DNA from: Carex sylvatica
Taxonomy: Eukaryota; Streptophyta; Magnoliopsida; Poales; Cyperaceae
NCBI GenBank assembly: GCA_964058845.1
Contig: CAXKVR010000307.1
Span: 1 to 24,796 of the forward strand
Direction of reading: 5' to 3'
DNA length: 24,796 bases
The notes under the pieces are model-generated. The model saw only the letters and a program-made list of their open reading frames with translations. It made no database searches and was not told the origin of the DNA. Shown here piece by piece: positions 11,360-21,039 of this stretch. How positions within the stretch are numbered: the stretch's first letter is position 1; each line of letters begins with the position of its first letter. A program made the translations under genes and the position numbers.

Positions 11360-12349
11360 CTGCTTCTTCTTCTTTAGGTCTTTGTACCAATCTGGATACT
11401 CCTTCAACTTGAAGCAGTTCTCCTTGGTGTGTTTGGCGCCACCACAGTGTGTGCATGGTCCAGTAGGAGGAGGCTATGAGTAGCCTTGGTTTGGTTTTGA
11501 CAGAGTCAGGTTTGCCTCAACTGGATCTTTCTCTTCAGGCCTTCTTCTTTCTTTGACTAGCATCGCCATTGGAGAGGTTATCTCCTCCTTATTGAGCATA
11601 ACACTCTGCCTTATTTCTTCTTGTCTTACTCTGGAAAATGCCTCCTCAACAGTGGGAAATGGGTTCATGCGGATTACTTCTGCCCTCACGCTGTCTAGCC
11701 GATCATCAAGACCATCGAGAAAGAGGTATACTATATCTTCTTGAACAATAGAGTTATACTTCTCTACATCTACAACATATTCCATTGGGTTTGGACCTCT
11801 GAAATCAATCTCTTGCCAAAGTTCTTACAATAGGTTATAGTATTCTTCAATGGGTTTACCCGACTGTTTGAGTCGAGCCACTTTTCGTTTGAGGTTATAC
11901 ACTTGGGATTTATCATTTCTGTCAGAATATGATGTAGTCACGGCTTTCCACACCTCCATTGCACTAGGAAACCGTATGAAATTACTGACCAAGGCTGGAT
12001 CCATAGAGTTGATCAACCAACCTTTGACAGTAGAGTCTTCTACTTTCCACCTCCTGTATCGTGCATCATTATCAGGAGGAGGAAGAAGGTTGCCATCAAT
12101 GTAACCGGTTTTGTCATTGCTTGCTAGCTGCATCTCAACCACTTAAACCCACAATCCATAATTCTGCCCATTGAGTCGAACAGAGATGGGTGAGATTCTT
12201 GTATCGTGTGCTGGTGCAGGATTTGGTACTAGTGGCGGTACTGGTGGTGGTGCCGGTAGAGGTTGTGACAGGAGTTGCGTGAGTCTTTCCAGAAGGGTGA
12301 GTGCATCAGGCTGCTCGGTGAGTTTCTTTGGTGATGTAGATGGAATCAT
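11360..12349 (-). pseudogene. Copia gag with three in-frame stops
   Basis: A start ATG lies at 12349. The reading frame continues to 11360 but is cut by TAA at 12145-12143 (after YGLWV), TAA at about 11827-11825 (after EEYYNLL) and TAG at about 11476-11474 (after NQGYS). Typical copia gag blocks are visible: RLNGQNYGLW, VKGWLINSMDP, SQVYNLKRKVARLKQ and the zinc knuckle C-TH-C-GGAK-H-TKEN-C at about 11459-11418. The frame is the same throughout, so these are point nonsense changes rather than shifts. Confidence 0.88.
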
Positions 12350-12450
12350 GGTGGTCAGACAATCGGTCTAGGTCAAGACCGGTTCAGGGGGTTCTTTGTT
12401 GTCGATTTTCGTGGGTTAGTAGTAGTAGCACCTCAGAATCTTCAACCTTG

Positions 12451-12464
12451 GCGCTCTGATACCA
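12451..12464 (-). other. Primer binding site, initiator-Met tRNA type
   Basis: On the minus strand this reads TGGTATCAGAGCGC, directly after the 5' LTR. TGGTATCAGAGC is the standard plant copia PBS complementary to the 3' end of initiator tRNA-Met. Confidence 0.92.
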
Positions 12465-12758
12465 TGTTAACAGAATCAATCACACAAATTGACACAGAAA
12501 TTTAACGTGGTTCGGCACAATTCGTACCTACATCCACCTCTACACACCCCTTTTTTTATTTCTTTTCTAATAAATTCTTACACAGAGAGACACTTCCTTT
12601 ATATAATGTAGGAAGGCCAATTATTCTTTTCCTTAATCTGTAAATGATACACAATCTAGAAATAGAGAAAGTAAATATGTAAACGATTAACCATTCCTTC
12701 ATAGGCGCATCTACAGATCTCCTTCCTTATCTGGTGCCTATTCCAGCTCACTTCCACA
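12465..12758 (-). repeat. 5' LTR of the copia element
   Basis: 294 bp, beginning TGTTAACAGAATCAATCACA and ending CTTCCACA on the plus strand, beside the PBS. AGAAA at 12759-12763 is the second copy of the target duplication. Confidence 0.95.
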
Positions 12759-12763
12759 AGAAA

Positions 12764-13669
12764 CCCCAGCAACGAGCTGGTAATTCAGTTGCAGGATTCA
12801 ACAGAAAGAAGCAAACTTTGATAAAGAGAAGAACTAATTTGGGATAAAAGCGAGGTGCTGACAAGCAACCAACGCATCGAATGCTCAACGCATATTTCAT
12901 TAACAAAATGCTCAAAGCAATTTGCCTATATATTATATATATAAAGATGTTAAATTACAAATTTAAAAGAATGGTTAATGAAGGAAGTATAAATTACAGA
13001 GGGGTAAAAATATAGTATATAGATGAAAAAAAAATTATATAATGTTTGATTAATAATAAAAATTATGGTATTAATTAACATCATCTCTTTTGTACAATCG
13101 TCTTTCTGCTAACAAACTATTTTATCATTACAAATAACAATTTAACAAAATAACATATAAACATATAATGGCAAAGGCACATGGTCTTTATGTGAAATGT
13201 TATTGGTTTGAAACTCGGATGAGAAAAATTAATACTTTGTTGTATTAACAAGAATATTAAATAGTTGATTGACTTAATCTCCAACTTTTACTAAAAATAT
13301 ATATATAAATATAAACCCACCTAACGCGGGCTACAACCCATTGTAAATAAGTTTTTACTAGAAAATATGAAAATTCTAGTGTGCATTCAACATTTATAGT
13401 AGATGCAATTCTTGTAGTGCAAATATTTAAAAAATAGTAATGCAATTTCAAGTGCAAGTTTCAAACAAATGCAGATAATTTAAATTAATTATATTTATAA
13501 TACACAACACATAATGTAAATAATGCAAGACATATTTTTCAAAAAATTATATTCATAATAACTATATATAGATTTTAATTTATCAAAAACTATATACATA
13601 ATACAGACGACGAGTTTCAAACTAATGCTGATAAATTTAATTCATTAATTACAATACACTATATATATA
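12764..13669. other. AT-rich intergenic stretch, no gene seen
   Basis: From 12764 to about 12900 the sequence would continue the segment interrupted by the copia element, but I do not see a match to the right copy there. The rest is AT-rich with only short open frames and no recognisable protein, RNA gene or terminal repeats. Confidence 0.6.
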
Positions 13670-14016
13670 GGGTGCGTTTGGATGCACTCTAAAATAGCTA
13701 GAATAGCTACTATTTGAGAATAGTATATGAGAATAGTGATTTTTAAAAGAGTGCGAGAATAGTGTTGATTTGGTGCTATTCGGAATAGCGAAAATATTGT
13801 TTGGATTGAATATTTAGAATAGCGATGAAGGGATTGAACATTTGAGAGAGCACCAATTGCTATTCCTATTTTTTATAGGAATAGCGAGATCTATAGCGAG
13901 AACAGCGCTATTCTCGCTGTTCCGAATAGCAATTGTGTATGTTTGGATGGATCGAAACAACGCTATTCTCGTTATTCTCGCTATTCTCGCTATTCTCAGT
14001 ACATCCAAATGTACCC
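13670..14016. mobile_element. Tourist-like MITE inserted in a neighbouring target duplication
   Basis: The ends are GGGTGCGTTTGGATG at 13670 and its near complement CATCCAAATGTACCC ending 14016. ATA lies on both sides (13667-13669 and 14017-14019), a 3-bp target duplication as expected for PIF/Harbinger elements. The interior is full of AGAATAGC and GCTATTCTCG motifs in both orientations, including GCTATTCTC in tandem near 13980. No transposase. Short open frames over it are by-products of these repeats. Confidence 0.8.
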
Positions 14017-14024
14017 ATAATGTA

Positions 14025-14842
14025 GAGTAGAACTAGGGTGTTCTTAAGTTCACTAAGCTCTTTGGTGAACTCAAGTCTAAAATCCATCAAATTGGCTTTA
14101 AATGACAAATCTGAACCATTGAAATCCGTCTACCTTATGAGTGATGCATCTACATGTGAAAATTTTAAATATTCGAATTAATTTAGTGTAAAGTCAAGCT
14201 GTCAAAAAATGATAAAAAATGAATGTATTAAAATTAGAGTAGAACTAGTGAGACTTGGTGAACTCAAGTCTAAAATCCATCAAATTGGCTTCAAATGAGG
14301 AATCCAAACCGTTGAAACCCGCATATCTCACGAGTGATGTGTCTACATGTGAAAATTTGAAACATTCAAATTAATTTAGTAAGAAGTCAATTAGTCAAAA
14401 TTAGAAGGTTAATAAATTAATTTTAATGCATTTATTTTTTGAATTTTTTTGACCACTTGACTTTATACAAAATTAATTTGAATGTTTAAAATTTTCTTAT
14501 GTAGATGCATCACTCGTAAGGTATGCGGGTTTCAACAGTTTGATTTGTTCATTTGAAGCCAATTTGACAGGTTTTAGACTTGAGTTCACCAAGGAGCTTG
14601 GTGAACTTAAGAACACCCTAGTTCTACTCTTAAAATTAATTTATTAACCTTTTAATTTTGACCGATTGACTTTATACTAAATTAATTCAAATGTTTAAAA
14701 CTTTCACATGTAGACGCATCACTCGTAATAAAGTAGGCGGATTTTAACGATTTGAATTCGTCATTTAAAATCGATTTGACATATTTTAGACTTGAGTTCA
14801 CCAAAAAAACTTGGTGAACTTAAGAACATCCTAGTTCTACTC
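14025..14842. mobile_element. Four-unit nested hairpin element
   Basis: The ends are GAGTAGAACTAGGGTGTTCT at 14025 and the complement ending at 14842. The interior is two forward units (from 14025 and about 14237) followed by two reverse units (ending about 14632 and 14842), each roughly 200 bp and holding GGTGAACTCAAGTCTAAAA, GAGTGATG and TCTACATGTGAAAA blocks. The result is an inverted repeat within an inverted repeat. Removing the Tourist-like MITE at 13670-14016 with one ATA restores ATATAATGTA on the left, equal to 14843-14852 on the right. A 10-bp target duplication suggests a Mutator-type origin. No ORF. Confidence 0.8.
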
Positions 14843-14852
14843 ATATAATGTA

Positions 14853-15498
14853 TATAACGCCAGAGATGTGCATTTTTTTAAATGTGAGAATAGCTTTTGT
14901 AAGAATTGTCTACGCACTTTTATGGCCAATATATGTCAAACTGAATAAATTAATTAGTTATCCTTAAAATATTCTTCCTATATTTTCATTTAAAAGAAAA
15001 TTCATTTTTTTTTTACAATAATGTGTGTGCAGCTAGCTTTCCTCAAATATATATATCCGCTCAAGTTTTAATTGCCACTTGTTGAATCACTTTGCAAAAG
15101 AATACAAGCAAAGAATAAATTAATCTAATTTGAGGCCAACACGATTCCACAGATTAGATTTTTTTACAAGTGATGTTAGGCTAATGATTATGTTGCATGT
15201 GTGAGGGGCGTTCGCTAATTAAGAATGGCTTTCACAGTGTACGTATGAGATACCTTAATCCCATGTGAAGCAATTAAGACAAATTATATATATTTTTGAT
15301 GCCATATATTTGGTTCTTAATTAAAAATGTTCTACATATTCAAATCTCATATGAATTTTTTAAATATTGAAATCTCATATGAATGATGTTGATGTTGATT
15401 TTGGTTCAGATACAGACACTGGACATGCAGTTGCTTTATTAGAATAATTAATTATCTGTCAAGAGGTACAAGAGCTAGGAGAGAGAGCGAGCATTCAT
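14853..15498. other. AT-rich intergenic stretch, no gene seen
   Basis: No supported gene or element. A short direct repeat (AATCTCATATGAAT) occurs near 15343 and 15370. Confidence 0.55.
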
Positions 15499-15583
15499 GG
15501 CTTTCCTAGATGCGAACATAAAAAGAGAAAAGATGATTACTTGCTTCTGTTAGAGAATCAAATTCCCCTCCCTTTTTATTTAC
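15499..15583 (+). pseudogene. DUF247 gene fragment (relic)
   Basis: This stretch aligns with 18380-18461 inside the DUF247 gene. It includes a perfect 31-base match (15539-15569 against 18417-18447) encoding the family block LLLLENQIP. The part before it encodes something like GFL then NI, matching GFLEVNIEE, but an extra base puts it in a different frame. No other part of the family is visible on either side, so this is a short relic of a second DUF247 copy rather than a gene. Its position 2.4 kb upstream of the intact gene suggests local duplication and decay. Confidence 0.75.
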
Positions 15584-15683
15584 AGGGTGTATATATGTCA
15601 TGTTTTTTTTCTTTTTACACATGGACTTTTTATTGGAGCTAGATGGTCCCGTCACCTATCTCGATCAAGGTGCCATTCTAAAA

Positions 15684-16105
15684 TAGGGTTTCCCTTGTAT
15701 TCGAAACCAGATCATCTGTCTCACTGTGGCAGAAAATTTATGTCTCTAAAGTTATTGATAGGTAGATTCAGAGTGAAATTTTGAGATAAAATTATATTCA
15801 ATATTTAAATGTCAAAATTTATCTCGAATTTACTTGTCAGTGATTTTAGAAGCAGAAATTTTCTGCCCACAAAGAAGCAAGAGGTTTGGTTCCCTTCTAT
15901 TTGGAACTGGATCATCTACTCCTCTGTGGTCAAGGAATTTTTACCCCTAAGTCACTGATAGGTGGGTCTAGAGTGAATTTTTAGACAAAACTATATTCAA
16001 TATTTAAATGTCAAAATTCACTCTAGATCCACTTATTAGTGACTTTAGGGACATGAATTTTTTGCCCACAAGGAAACAGAAGATTCGTTTCCTTTCTATT
16101 CTGCC
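15684..16105 (+). repeat. Two tandem hairpin units, about 200 bp each
   Basis: Unit 1 begins GGGTTTCCCTTGTATTCG near 15686 and unit 2 begins GGTTCCCTTCTATTTGG near 15888; the start of a third (GTTTCCTTTCTATTCT) is at about 16088. Each unit contains its own inverted repeat: GTTATTGATAGGTAGATTCA pairs with the stretch before GTGATTTTAG, and CTGTGGCAG pairs with CTGCCCACA. Both units share the loop ATATTCAATATTTAAATGTC. Origin unknown; tandem copies of a small hairpin transposon are likely. Confidence 0.7.
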
Positions 16106-16454
16106 TAAAATTTATACAAACATATTTAAAACTTCATAAATTATATTTAAACGACACCATAAATCTAGACTATCCATATGATTCCAGTTCATTTCATTAT
16201 ATGTCGGACCGACTTTGGATGAGATCTTGTCCAAACCCTTTAAACAAAAATGAAAGGGGAGCAACGAGTAAGACGATATATTTTTATTATATTTTTAAAA
16301 ATAATTAATTATCAAACTTAATTATGCATTATTAAAAAAGGAGGGGTCACTCGACAAATAATTATATATTTTGACAATCAGCATAATTGATTTAAAAAAT
16401 ATTGAAATAAAATAGTAAATGGAAAACTAAATTCAAATATATATATATATATGT
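16106..16454. other. AT-rich intergenic stretch, no gene seen
   Basis: No supported feature. It ends in an (AT)n run at about 16436-16452 that abuts hairpin MITE C. Confidence 0.55.
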
Positions 16455-16881
16455 AGAGGTTGGCTACTATGCTTATATAAGCATATCCCTACATATGCTT
16501 ATAACTCATTTTTGTGTTTCCAATATCCAAATGGTCGATCTGAACCGTTAGATGTGATCTATATATTGAAATGTGCTTGGAGACCAAATTTTATATTTTT
16601 ATGAATTTGTTTACTATTTATTAAGCCAATTTGAAAATTTCTGATCCAACGGTGGCTTCTGATTTTACTGTTTTGTTAAGCCACCGTTGGATCAGCGATT
16701 TTCAAAGTGGCTTAATAAATAGTAAATAAATTCAGAAAAATGTAAAATTTCGTCTCCAAGCACATTTCAATATGGAGAACAAGATGAACGGTTCCGATCG
16801 ACCATTTGGACATTTAAAACACAAAAATGAGTTATAAGCATATGTGGGGATATGCTTATATAAGCATAGTAGCCAACCTCT
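16455..16881. mobile_element. Long hairpin MITE C
   Basis: The ends are AGAGGTTGGCTACTATGCTT at 16455 and the complement ending 16881. Arms of about 200 bp pair closely, including the inner pair around GCCACCGTTGGATCAG near the loop (about 16650-16695). The inner arms contain the shared core (GGTCGATCTGAACCGTT, TGTGCTTGGAGACCAAATTT). Flanks are (AT)n, so a target duplication cannot be read. No ORF; open frames crossing it are artefacts. Confidence 0.85.
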
Positions 16882-16894
16882 ATATATATATTAA

Positions 16895-17258
16895 GTGGAG
16901 GGTTTTAATACCTCATATTTTATATCTTTTTTCAAAGTCTAAATTGTCGATCCAATCTATTCAACATGATATCCATACAAAATATGCATGGTTGAGAATG
17001 AAATTTTATAATTTTTGAAATTTTTTTACTATATTTTAAGATGGATAGAAAATCATTGTTTTTTTAACGGTCCAAAAACAATAATTTTGTACTCATCTTA
17101 AAAAGTAGTAAAAAGTTTCCCAAAAAAATAAAATTTCATCCTCATGTATATTTTAGTATGGATATCATGTTGAACGGTTTAGATTAAAAATTTAGATTTT
17201 GAAAACGAAGATATAAAATAGGAGGTATGCAAAGCATGAGACATTGGAATCCTCCTCT
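16895..17258. mobile_element. Hairpin MITE D
   Basis: Starts GTGGAGGGTTTTAATACCTC and ends with the imperfect complement ATTGGAATCCTCCTCT. Both sides then run into CATATTTTATATC-like sequence and the shared core (CAAAGTCTAAATTGTCGATC on the left; the complement near 17171-17203). The right arm has about 14 bp that the left arm lacks, so the left arm seems to have lost an internal piece. It abuts element C with only about 13 bp of AT between. Target duplication unclear. Confidence 0.75.
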
Positions 17259-17537
17259 AATTTAATTTCATATAATTAAAGTATTGTTAGATGATGTATG
17301 AAAAATTTTAATTTCAAAGCATTAAAATTTGAAATCATTTGATTCAATGTATGATAAAATAATAAAATATACATAATATTTCATCATATATAATAAACAT
17401 AATTTCTAAACAACATAGATCATGTTTATGCTGTCAAATTTTGAACTAATTAAATATTATTTTTGAAAATCGTCAAAAATAAAAATTGTCCAAATCTTAT
17501 TATAATACTAATAGATTATTTTATATTTCTGAATTAA

Positions 17538-17714
17538 CACTATAAGAATAGAACAGTATTTACGAGAATAAAAGTATTTTTTACCGACGGTTTTTATCAC
17601 GGATACTCCTGTCGGTAATACTGATATGCTAAAAAACAATATATTTTTATCAGTGTACTCTCAACAATATTTTATTTTTTATCTTTATACAGGTACTATT
17701 CCATTCTTGCAGTG
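17538..17714. mobile_element. Mini-CACTA element
   Basis: The left end CACTATAAGAATAGAACAGT is matched by the complement of the right end, which reads CACTGCAAGAATGGAATAGT. CACTA ends and the subterminal TACCGACGG / CCGTCGG-type motifs (about 17582-17623) are typical of CACTA transposons. The flanking triplets are TAA and TAC, so a 3-bp target duplication is imperfect. At 177 bp it has no coding capacity. It ends about 240 bp before the DUF247 start codon. Confidence 0.7.
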
Positions 17715-17950
17715 TACATAATATAATGACAGCGGCGCCATCCCGATATATATATACTTTTGTCTTCTTTAAACTCTCATTCACCCAATCATATTACTTT
17801 TTTCTTATATAAACCCTCTTTTTTTTAGAATCTGACAGTGGCAGTGTCTTATATAAACCCTCGTGTATATATACACCCAACCCTGCACGCTATATATTGT
17901 GAAACCAGAAAACAAACCAAAACACAAAACACATACACACACAAAGCAAA
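17715..17950 (+). promoter_or_regulatory. DUF247 gene promoter and 5' UTR
   Basis: CTTATATAAACCCTC occurs twice, giving TATATAA at 17806-17812 and at 17850-17856. The second is 95 bases before the ATG and is the better TATA box if the leader is about 65 bases; the first may be an older copy made by a local duplication of about 44 bp. A CA/A-rich leader (about 17901-17950) precedes the start. No other regulatory motif is claimed. Confidence 0.5.
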
Positions 17951-19294
17951 ATGGACCCAGTAATAGATATCGAAATGACATCAGTCGCAGAGGGACGTTA
18001 TTGGAGTCACAACTCTAGTTCATCATCAGATTCTATTTTCCGTGCCCCAAGGTACATCAGATACCGTCGAAAATCTGATTTCGAGCCTAAGTCGGTTTCT
18101 ATTGGGCCGCACCACCATGGCCATGAAAACCTCAAACCCATGGAAGATACAAAAGTTGGGTGCATGTCAGACCTTCTGAAGCTGAAGCAGTCAGCTGGTG
18201 GTGGAAGTAATATTGATCGGGTACCTGTCGGTCCATTTAGGAAATTTGAAAGGCGTGCTCGTAGTTTCTATAAAAATCAATTCAAAAAATTTAGTGAGGT
18301 TAAATTTGTTAGTATGCTAGTTATGGATAGCTGCTTTATTATCCGAATAATGCTCTCTTTGTTTCGAGTGACGAGCATGGGTTTTCTAGAGGTGAACATA
18401 GAAGAGGTAAGATCTGACTTGCTTCTGTTAGAGAATCAAATTCCCCTGTTTTTTATCAATGTGGTGTATTATTGGCTTTTTCCAACTAATCAGCCATTCC
18501 GGTCCCTTATAGATGTCGTTAAATATTTTATATTCTTGGATTTTCCATGGACAAGCAGTGATAATTGCTTGGCTTTCGAATCAGACCATTTGCTCGACTT
18601 TTATTGGAAAGCCTCCGTGCCATGTAAAACACCATTAATTGATATAATGAAACGGGGTTGCAGACAGGCGGTACCCAACTTGGCAGATCACTGCAGGGTA
18701 ACAAAGTTGATAACCAATGCAACTGAACTTCACCAGACAGTAGGTATAAAATTTCATACCTATAGATCTCAAATAAAAAAAAATAAAAATATAGGTCTTC
18801 AAGTTGAATTTTTCAAGGGTATCATGCGGATGCATTGCCTAAATATTGACTCAAATATGGCGACCTTATTAGTAAATCTCATCGCCTATGAGAGCTCCAT
18901 GTCACCCTCCATTCGAATTATTAGTACCTACATAAAACTTATGAATGGTCTTATTGATACAGAAAGGGATGTGAAGTTACTTCATAAATTTGGCATTATT
19001 TATAATACACTGAGCAGCCCTACAACGAGCCGCCATACAAAGGCGGCCACTTTCTTCAATGAAATTGGTAACCTTTGTTTGATCAACCACAAAGAAAATC
19101 ATTTCTCTGACTTGTTTCGGAATGTCGACAAATACTACAACTCAAGTTGGAACCGTAGATGGACGAACTTGCAGGATAACTACTTCAATAGCCCATGGAC
19201 GGGCATCTCGGTGTTCGTAGCTGGCATCTTGCTGATTCTTACGGTACTTCAGACACTCTACACTATTGATGGATATTACAACCCAAGGAAGTAA
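17951..19294 (+). CDS. DUF247 (UPF0481) family protein, single exon
   Basis: A 447-aa open frame without introns, as usual for this plant family. Landmarks in order: IFRAPRYIR (residues 29-37, family I.RVP..LR), VSIGPHHHG (49-57), the following PMEDTK (63-68), MLVMDSCFI, DLLLLENQIPLF (156-167), ATELHQTVGIKFH, and a C-terminal hydrophobic span about 418-439 after a SPWTG motif, likely a membrane anchor with a short basic tail. The start has a good context (A at -3, G at +4). Length is within the family range. Molecular function is unknown; some grass DUF247 proteins are male determinants at the S and Z self-incompatibility loci, but most members have other or unknown roles, so no such role is assigned. 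Its neighbours give no functional hint. A relic of a second copy lies at 15499-15583. Confidence 0.92.
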   Translation: MDPVIDIEMTSVAEGRYWSHNSSSSSDSIFRAPRYIRYRRKSDFEPKSVSIGPHHHGHENLKPMEDTKVGCMSDLLKLKQSAGGGSNIDRVPVGPFRKFERRARSFYKNQFKKFSEVKFVSMLVMDSCFIIRIMLSLFRVTSMGFLEVNIEEVRSDLLLLENQIPLFFINVVYYWLFPTNQPFRSLIDVVKYFIFLDFPWTSSDNCLAFESDHLLDFYWKASVPCKTPLIDIMKRGCRQAVPNLADHCRVTKLITNATELHQTVGIKFHTYRSQIKKNKNIGLQVEFFKGIMRMHCLNIDSNMATLLVNLIAYESSMSPSIRIISTYIKLMNGLIDTERDVKLLHKFGIIYNTLSSPTTSRHTKAATFFNEIGNLCLINHKENHFSDLFRNVDKYYNSSWNRRWTNLQDNYFNSPWTGISVFVAGILLILTVLQTLYTIDGYYNPRK

Positions 19295-19357
19295 TAATTA
19301 TTAGCTATATATATATATCAGTTTCCATTTTTTTTTATCCTTTTCCATTTTTTTTCC

Positions 19358-19405
19358 TTTGGTTTGGTTTGGTTTGATTTGGTTTGGTTTGGTTTGGTTT
19401 GATTT
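19358..19405 (+). repeat. (GGTTT)n microsatellite in the DUF247 3' region
   Basis: About nine GGTTT units with two GATTT variants, 65-110 bases after the stop codon. Likely in the 3' UTR and length-variable. Confidence 0.9.
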
Positions 19406-19410
19406 GTCCT

Positions 19411-21039
19411 CTGGATATTTGCTTCCCTAGCTATATATGTATCGCAATGATGTTTACAATTTGGAGTTCAAATTGTCATTTAATATAGCTCTCATTGTAG
19501 TTTGTTATTCTTGTGGTATTGTATATATAAGCGTTGAACACTGTACATATGGCGCTGGCTTTATTTTACAAACAAAAAAAATCAATTATATTAAAAAATA
19601 TATTGTGGCGGTAATTAGCACTCAGTTCAAACTGGTTGCAAGAACAAAGCGCTGTTTATTTCACCTGGTTCTGGCTCCAAACAATCTAAAACTTTAACTT
19701 TTGTTTCTTGCAAATTAAGTATTGGAAAAATGTGGTTAACATGTCGTTAACATTTCATAATGATACATGCATGATCTCAAATTAGTACTATTGGAATGGT
19801 TGGATATTTTATTATTCTCGTCCCTTGCGGATAAAAAGGAGTGTGAAAAAATGGAAATGGTTTAAAAAAACTTTGGGGCTGAGAACGGATGTGTAAAGAG
19901 TCTAAAGACAATGTTATCAATCTGTGTAAGAGGTCGTAGGTTTGAAATCCAAATGGAAGAATCGATCTCTTGTGGATACTAAATAGTTGAGTGATTTGAC
20001 ATTCAATCTTTACTCAAAAGAACGGAGTAGATCGTTTGATCTGCTTTAAGATCCGTGCGTATGAAAATTGATGTGAGTGCGTACAAATATTAAAGCGGAA
20101 CACATCTTAAAAAGTACCGGATGGTCATGTAGTCCATCAAACTTAAAGTAAGTCCAATGTCTATCGTTTATTTTCTTCTCTAACACATTCATTGGAATCA
20201 AAACTAATAAACATTCAATTGAATATAAAAGAAAAGAATATAATAAATATGATTTTGAATTAAAATTTTATGATCAGCTAAACATTTTATGTAGAATGAA
20301 TTCATTTTTAAAGATTTTATAATTATCCCCATGTTTTTTTAAAATTACATATATTGTCATCAAAGTCGTCCTTCTAGGATTCCAGTATGCAAGAAATAAA
20401 AAGTAAAAACAATATTTTGGACAACACAGAGAAAGAAAAACAAAGAAGGGGAGTTGGATTCTTACATAGTCAGAAAAGACGAGAGATACCACCGCATTCA
20501 ATCTTGATCAGAACAAACAGGGGAAGAAGACCAGGTCAAGAAGGGTCATGTTGTATTTTATTTACGTTCCGTGTGATTCTTGTCAAATTCTTTAGTTCTG
20601 GCTGGGAATTTTCAACGCGATTTGGAGACAAAATCACGTGAAGTGAATTCATTTCCCTCGTTGTCTTTGCTTCCGATCAGGTGACATGGTAGAATTTTGA
20701 TTCTATTTAGCGTCTTACCTAATATTGCTCTGTTCCGATCAAAGGGTAATTCTCATCAAAAGAATTCTAAAACATTAGATTTCATTTAATTTCTTTTGTT
20801 TTTCGAGGAAATCCTTCCGTTCAGAACAAATTCAGAGAAATTCACTTTGATGATTACCTTACATAATTTTCGGATAACATGAATAGTATTGGTACGATCA
20901 ATACCCTGTCTATAATGTTCGATACGCGTTAAGATTGGTGTGCAAAATAAAATTATAAATTGTTAAAATTTATGCACAAATTTTGACACGAATCTAATGG
21001 CCTGATACGAACACAAGCGCCTCCGCTCCGCTCCCTAAA
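19411..21039. other. Intergenic stretch, no gene seen
   Basis: Only short open frames without recognisable protein features. AGGGTAATTCTCATCAAAA near 20745 and TTTGATGATTACCTT near 20847 form a short imperfect inverted repeat, possibly a decayed small element. ATTCTAAAACATTAGATTTCATTT near 20763 resembles 7059-7081, hinting that the duplicated segment starts further left than 21040. Confidence 0.5.

Larger units (their letters stand above)
7411..12758 (-). mobile_element. Ty1/copia LTR retrotransposon, structurally complete, coding region decayed
   Basis: This is a 5,348-bp element read on the minus strand. It has two LTRs with TG...CA ends, a 5-bp target duplication AGAAA (7406-7410 and 12759-12763), an initiator-Met PBS beside the 5' LTR and a polypurine tract beside the 3' LTR. 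Coding order gag, protease, integrase, RT, RNase H identifies copia rather than gypsy. The polyprotein carries several in-frame stops and at least three frame changes, so it is non-autonomous. By eye the LTRs differ at roughly 13 substitutions plus a few indels over about 290 bp, which suggests an insertion on the order of one to two million years old if a typical plant rate applies. Lineage within copia is not assigned. Confidence 0.95.

Noticed and set aside
13814..14108. Arg/Ile/Ala- and Asn/Ser/Glu-repetitive small peptides on both strands
   Set aside because: They arise from GCTATTCTCG tandem motifs of the Tourist-like MITE and from the ends of the four-unit hairpin.
15587..15784. 65-aa open frame after the DUF247 relic
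   Set aside because: No DUF247 or other family block; it runs into the tandem hairpin units.
17951..19294. Calling the DUF247 gene a self-incompatibility determinant
   Set aside because: The family is large and mostly of unknown function; there is no paired intact DUF247 or known companion gene in the window.
19411..21039. Hidden gene between DUF247 and the right duplicated segment
   Set aside because: Only short frames, no splice-consistent exon chain and no recognisable protein motif were found by eye.
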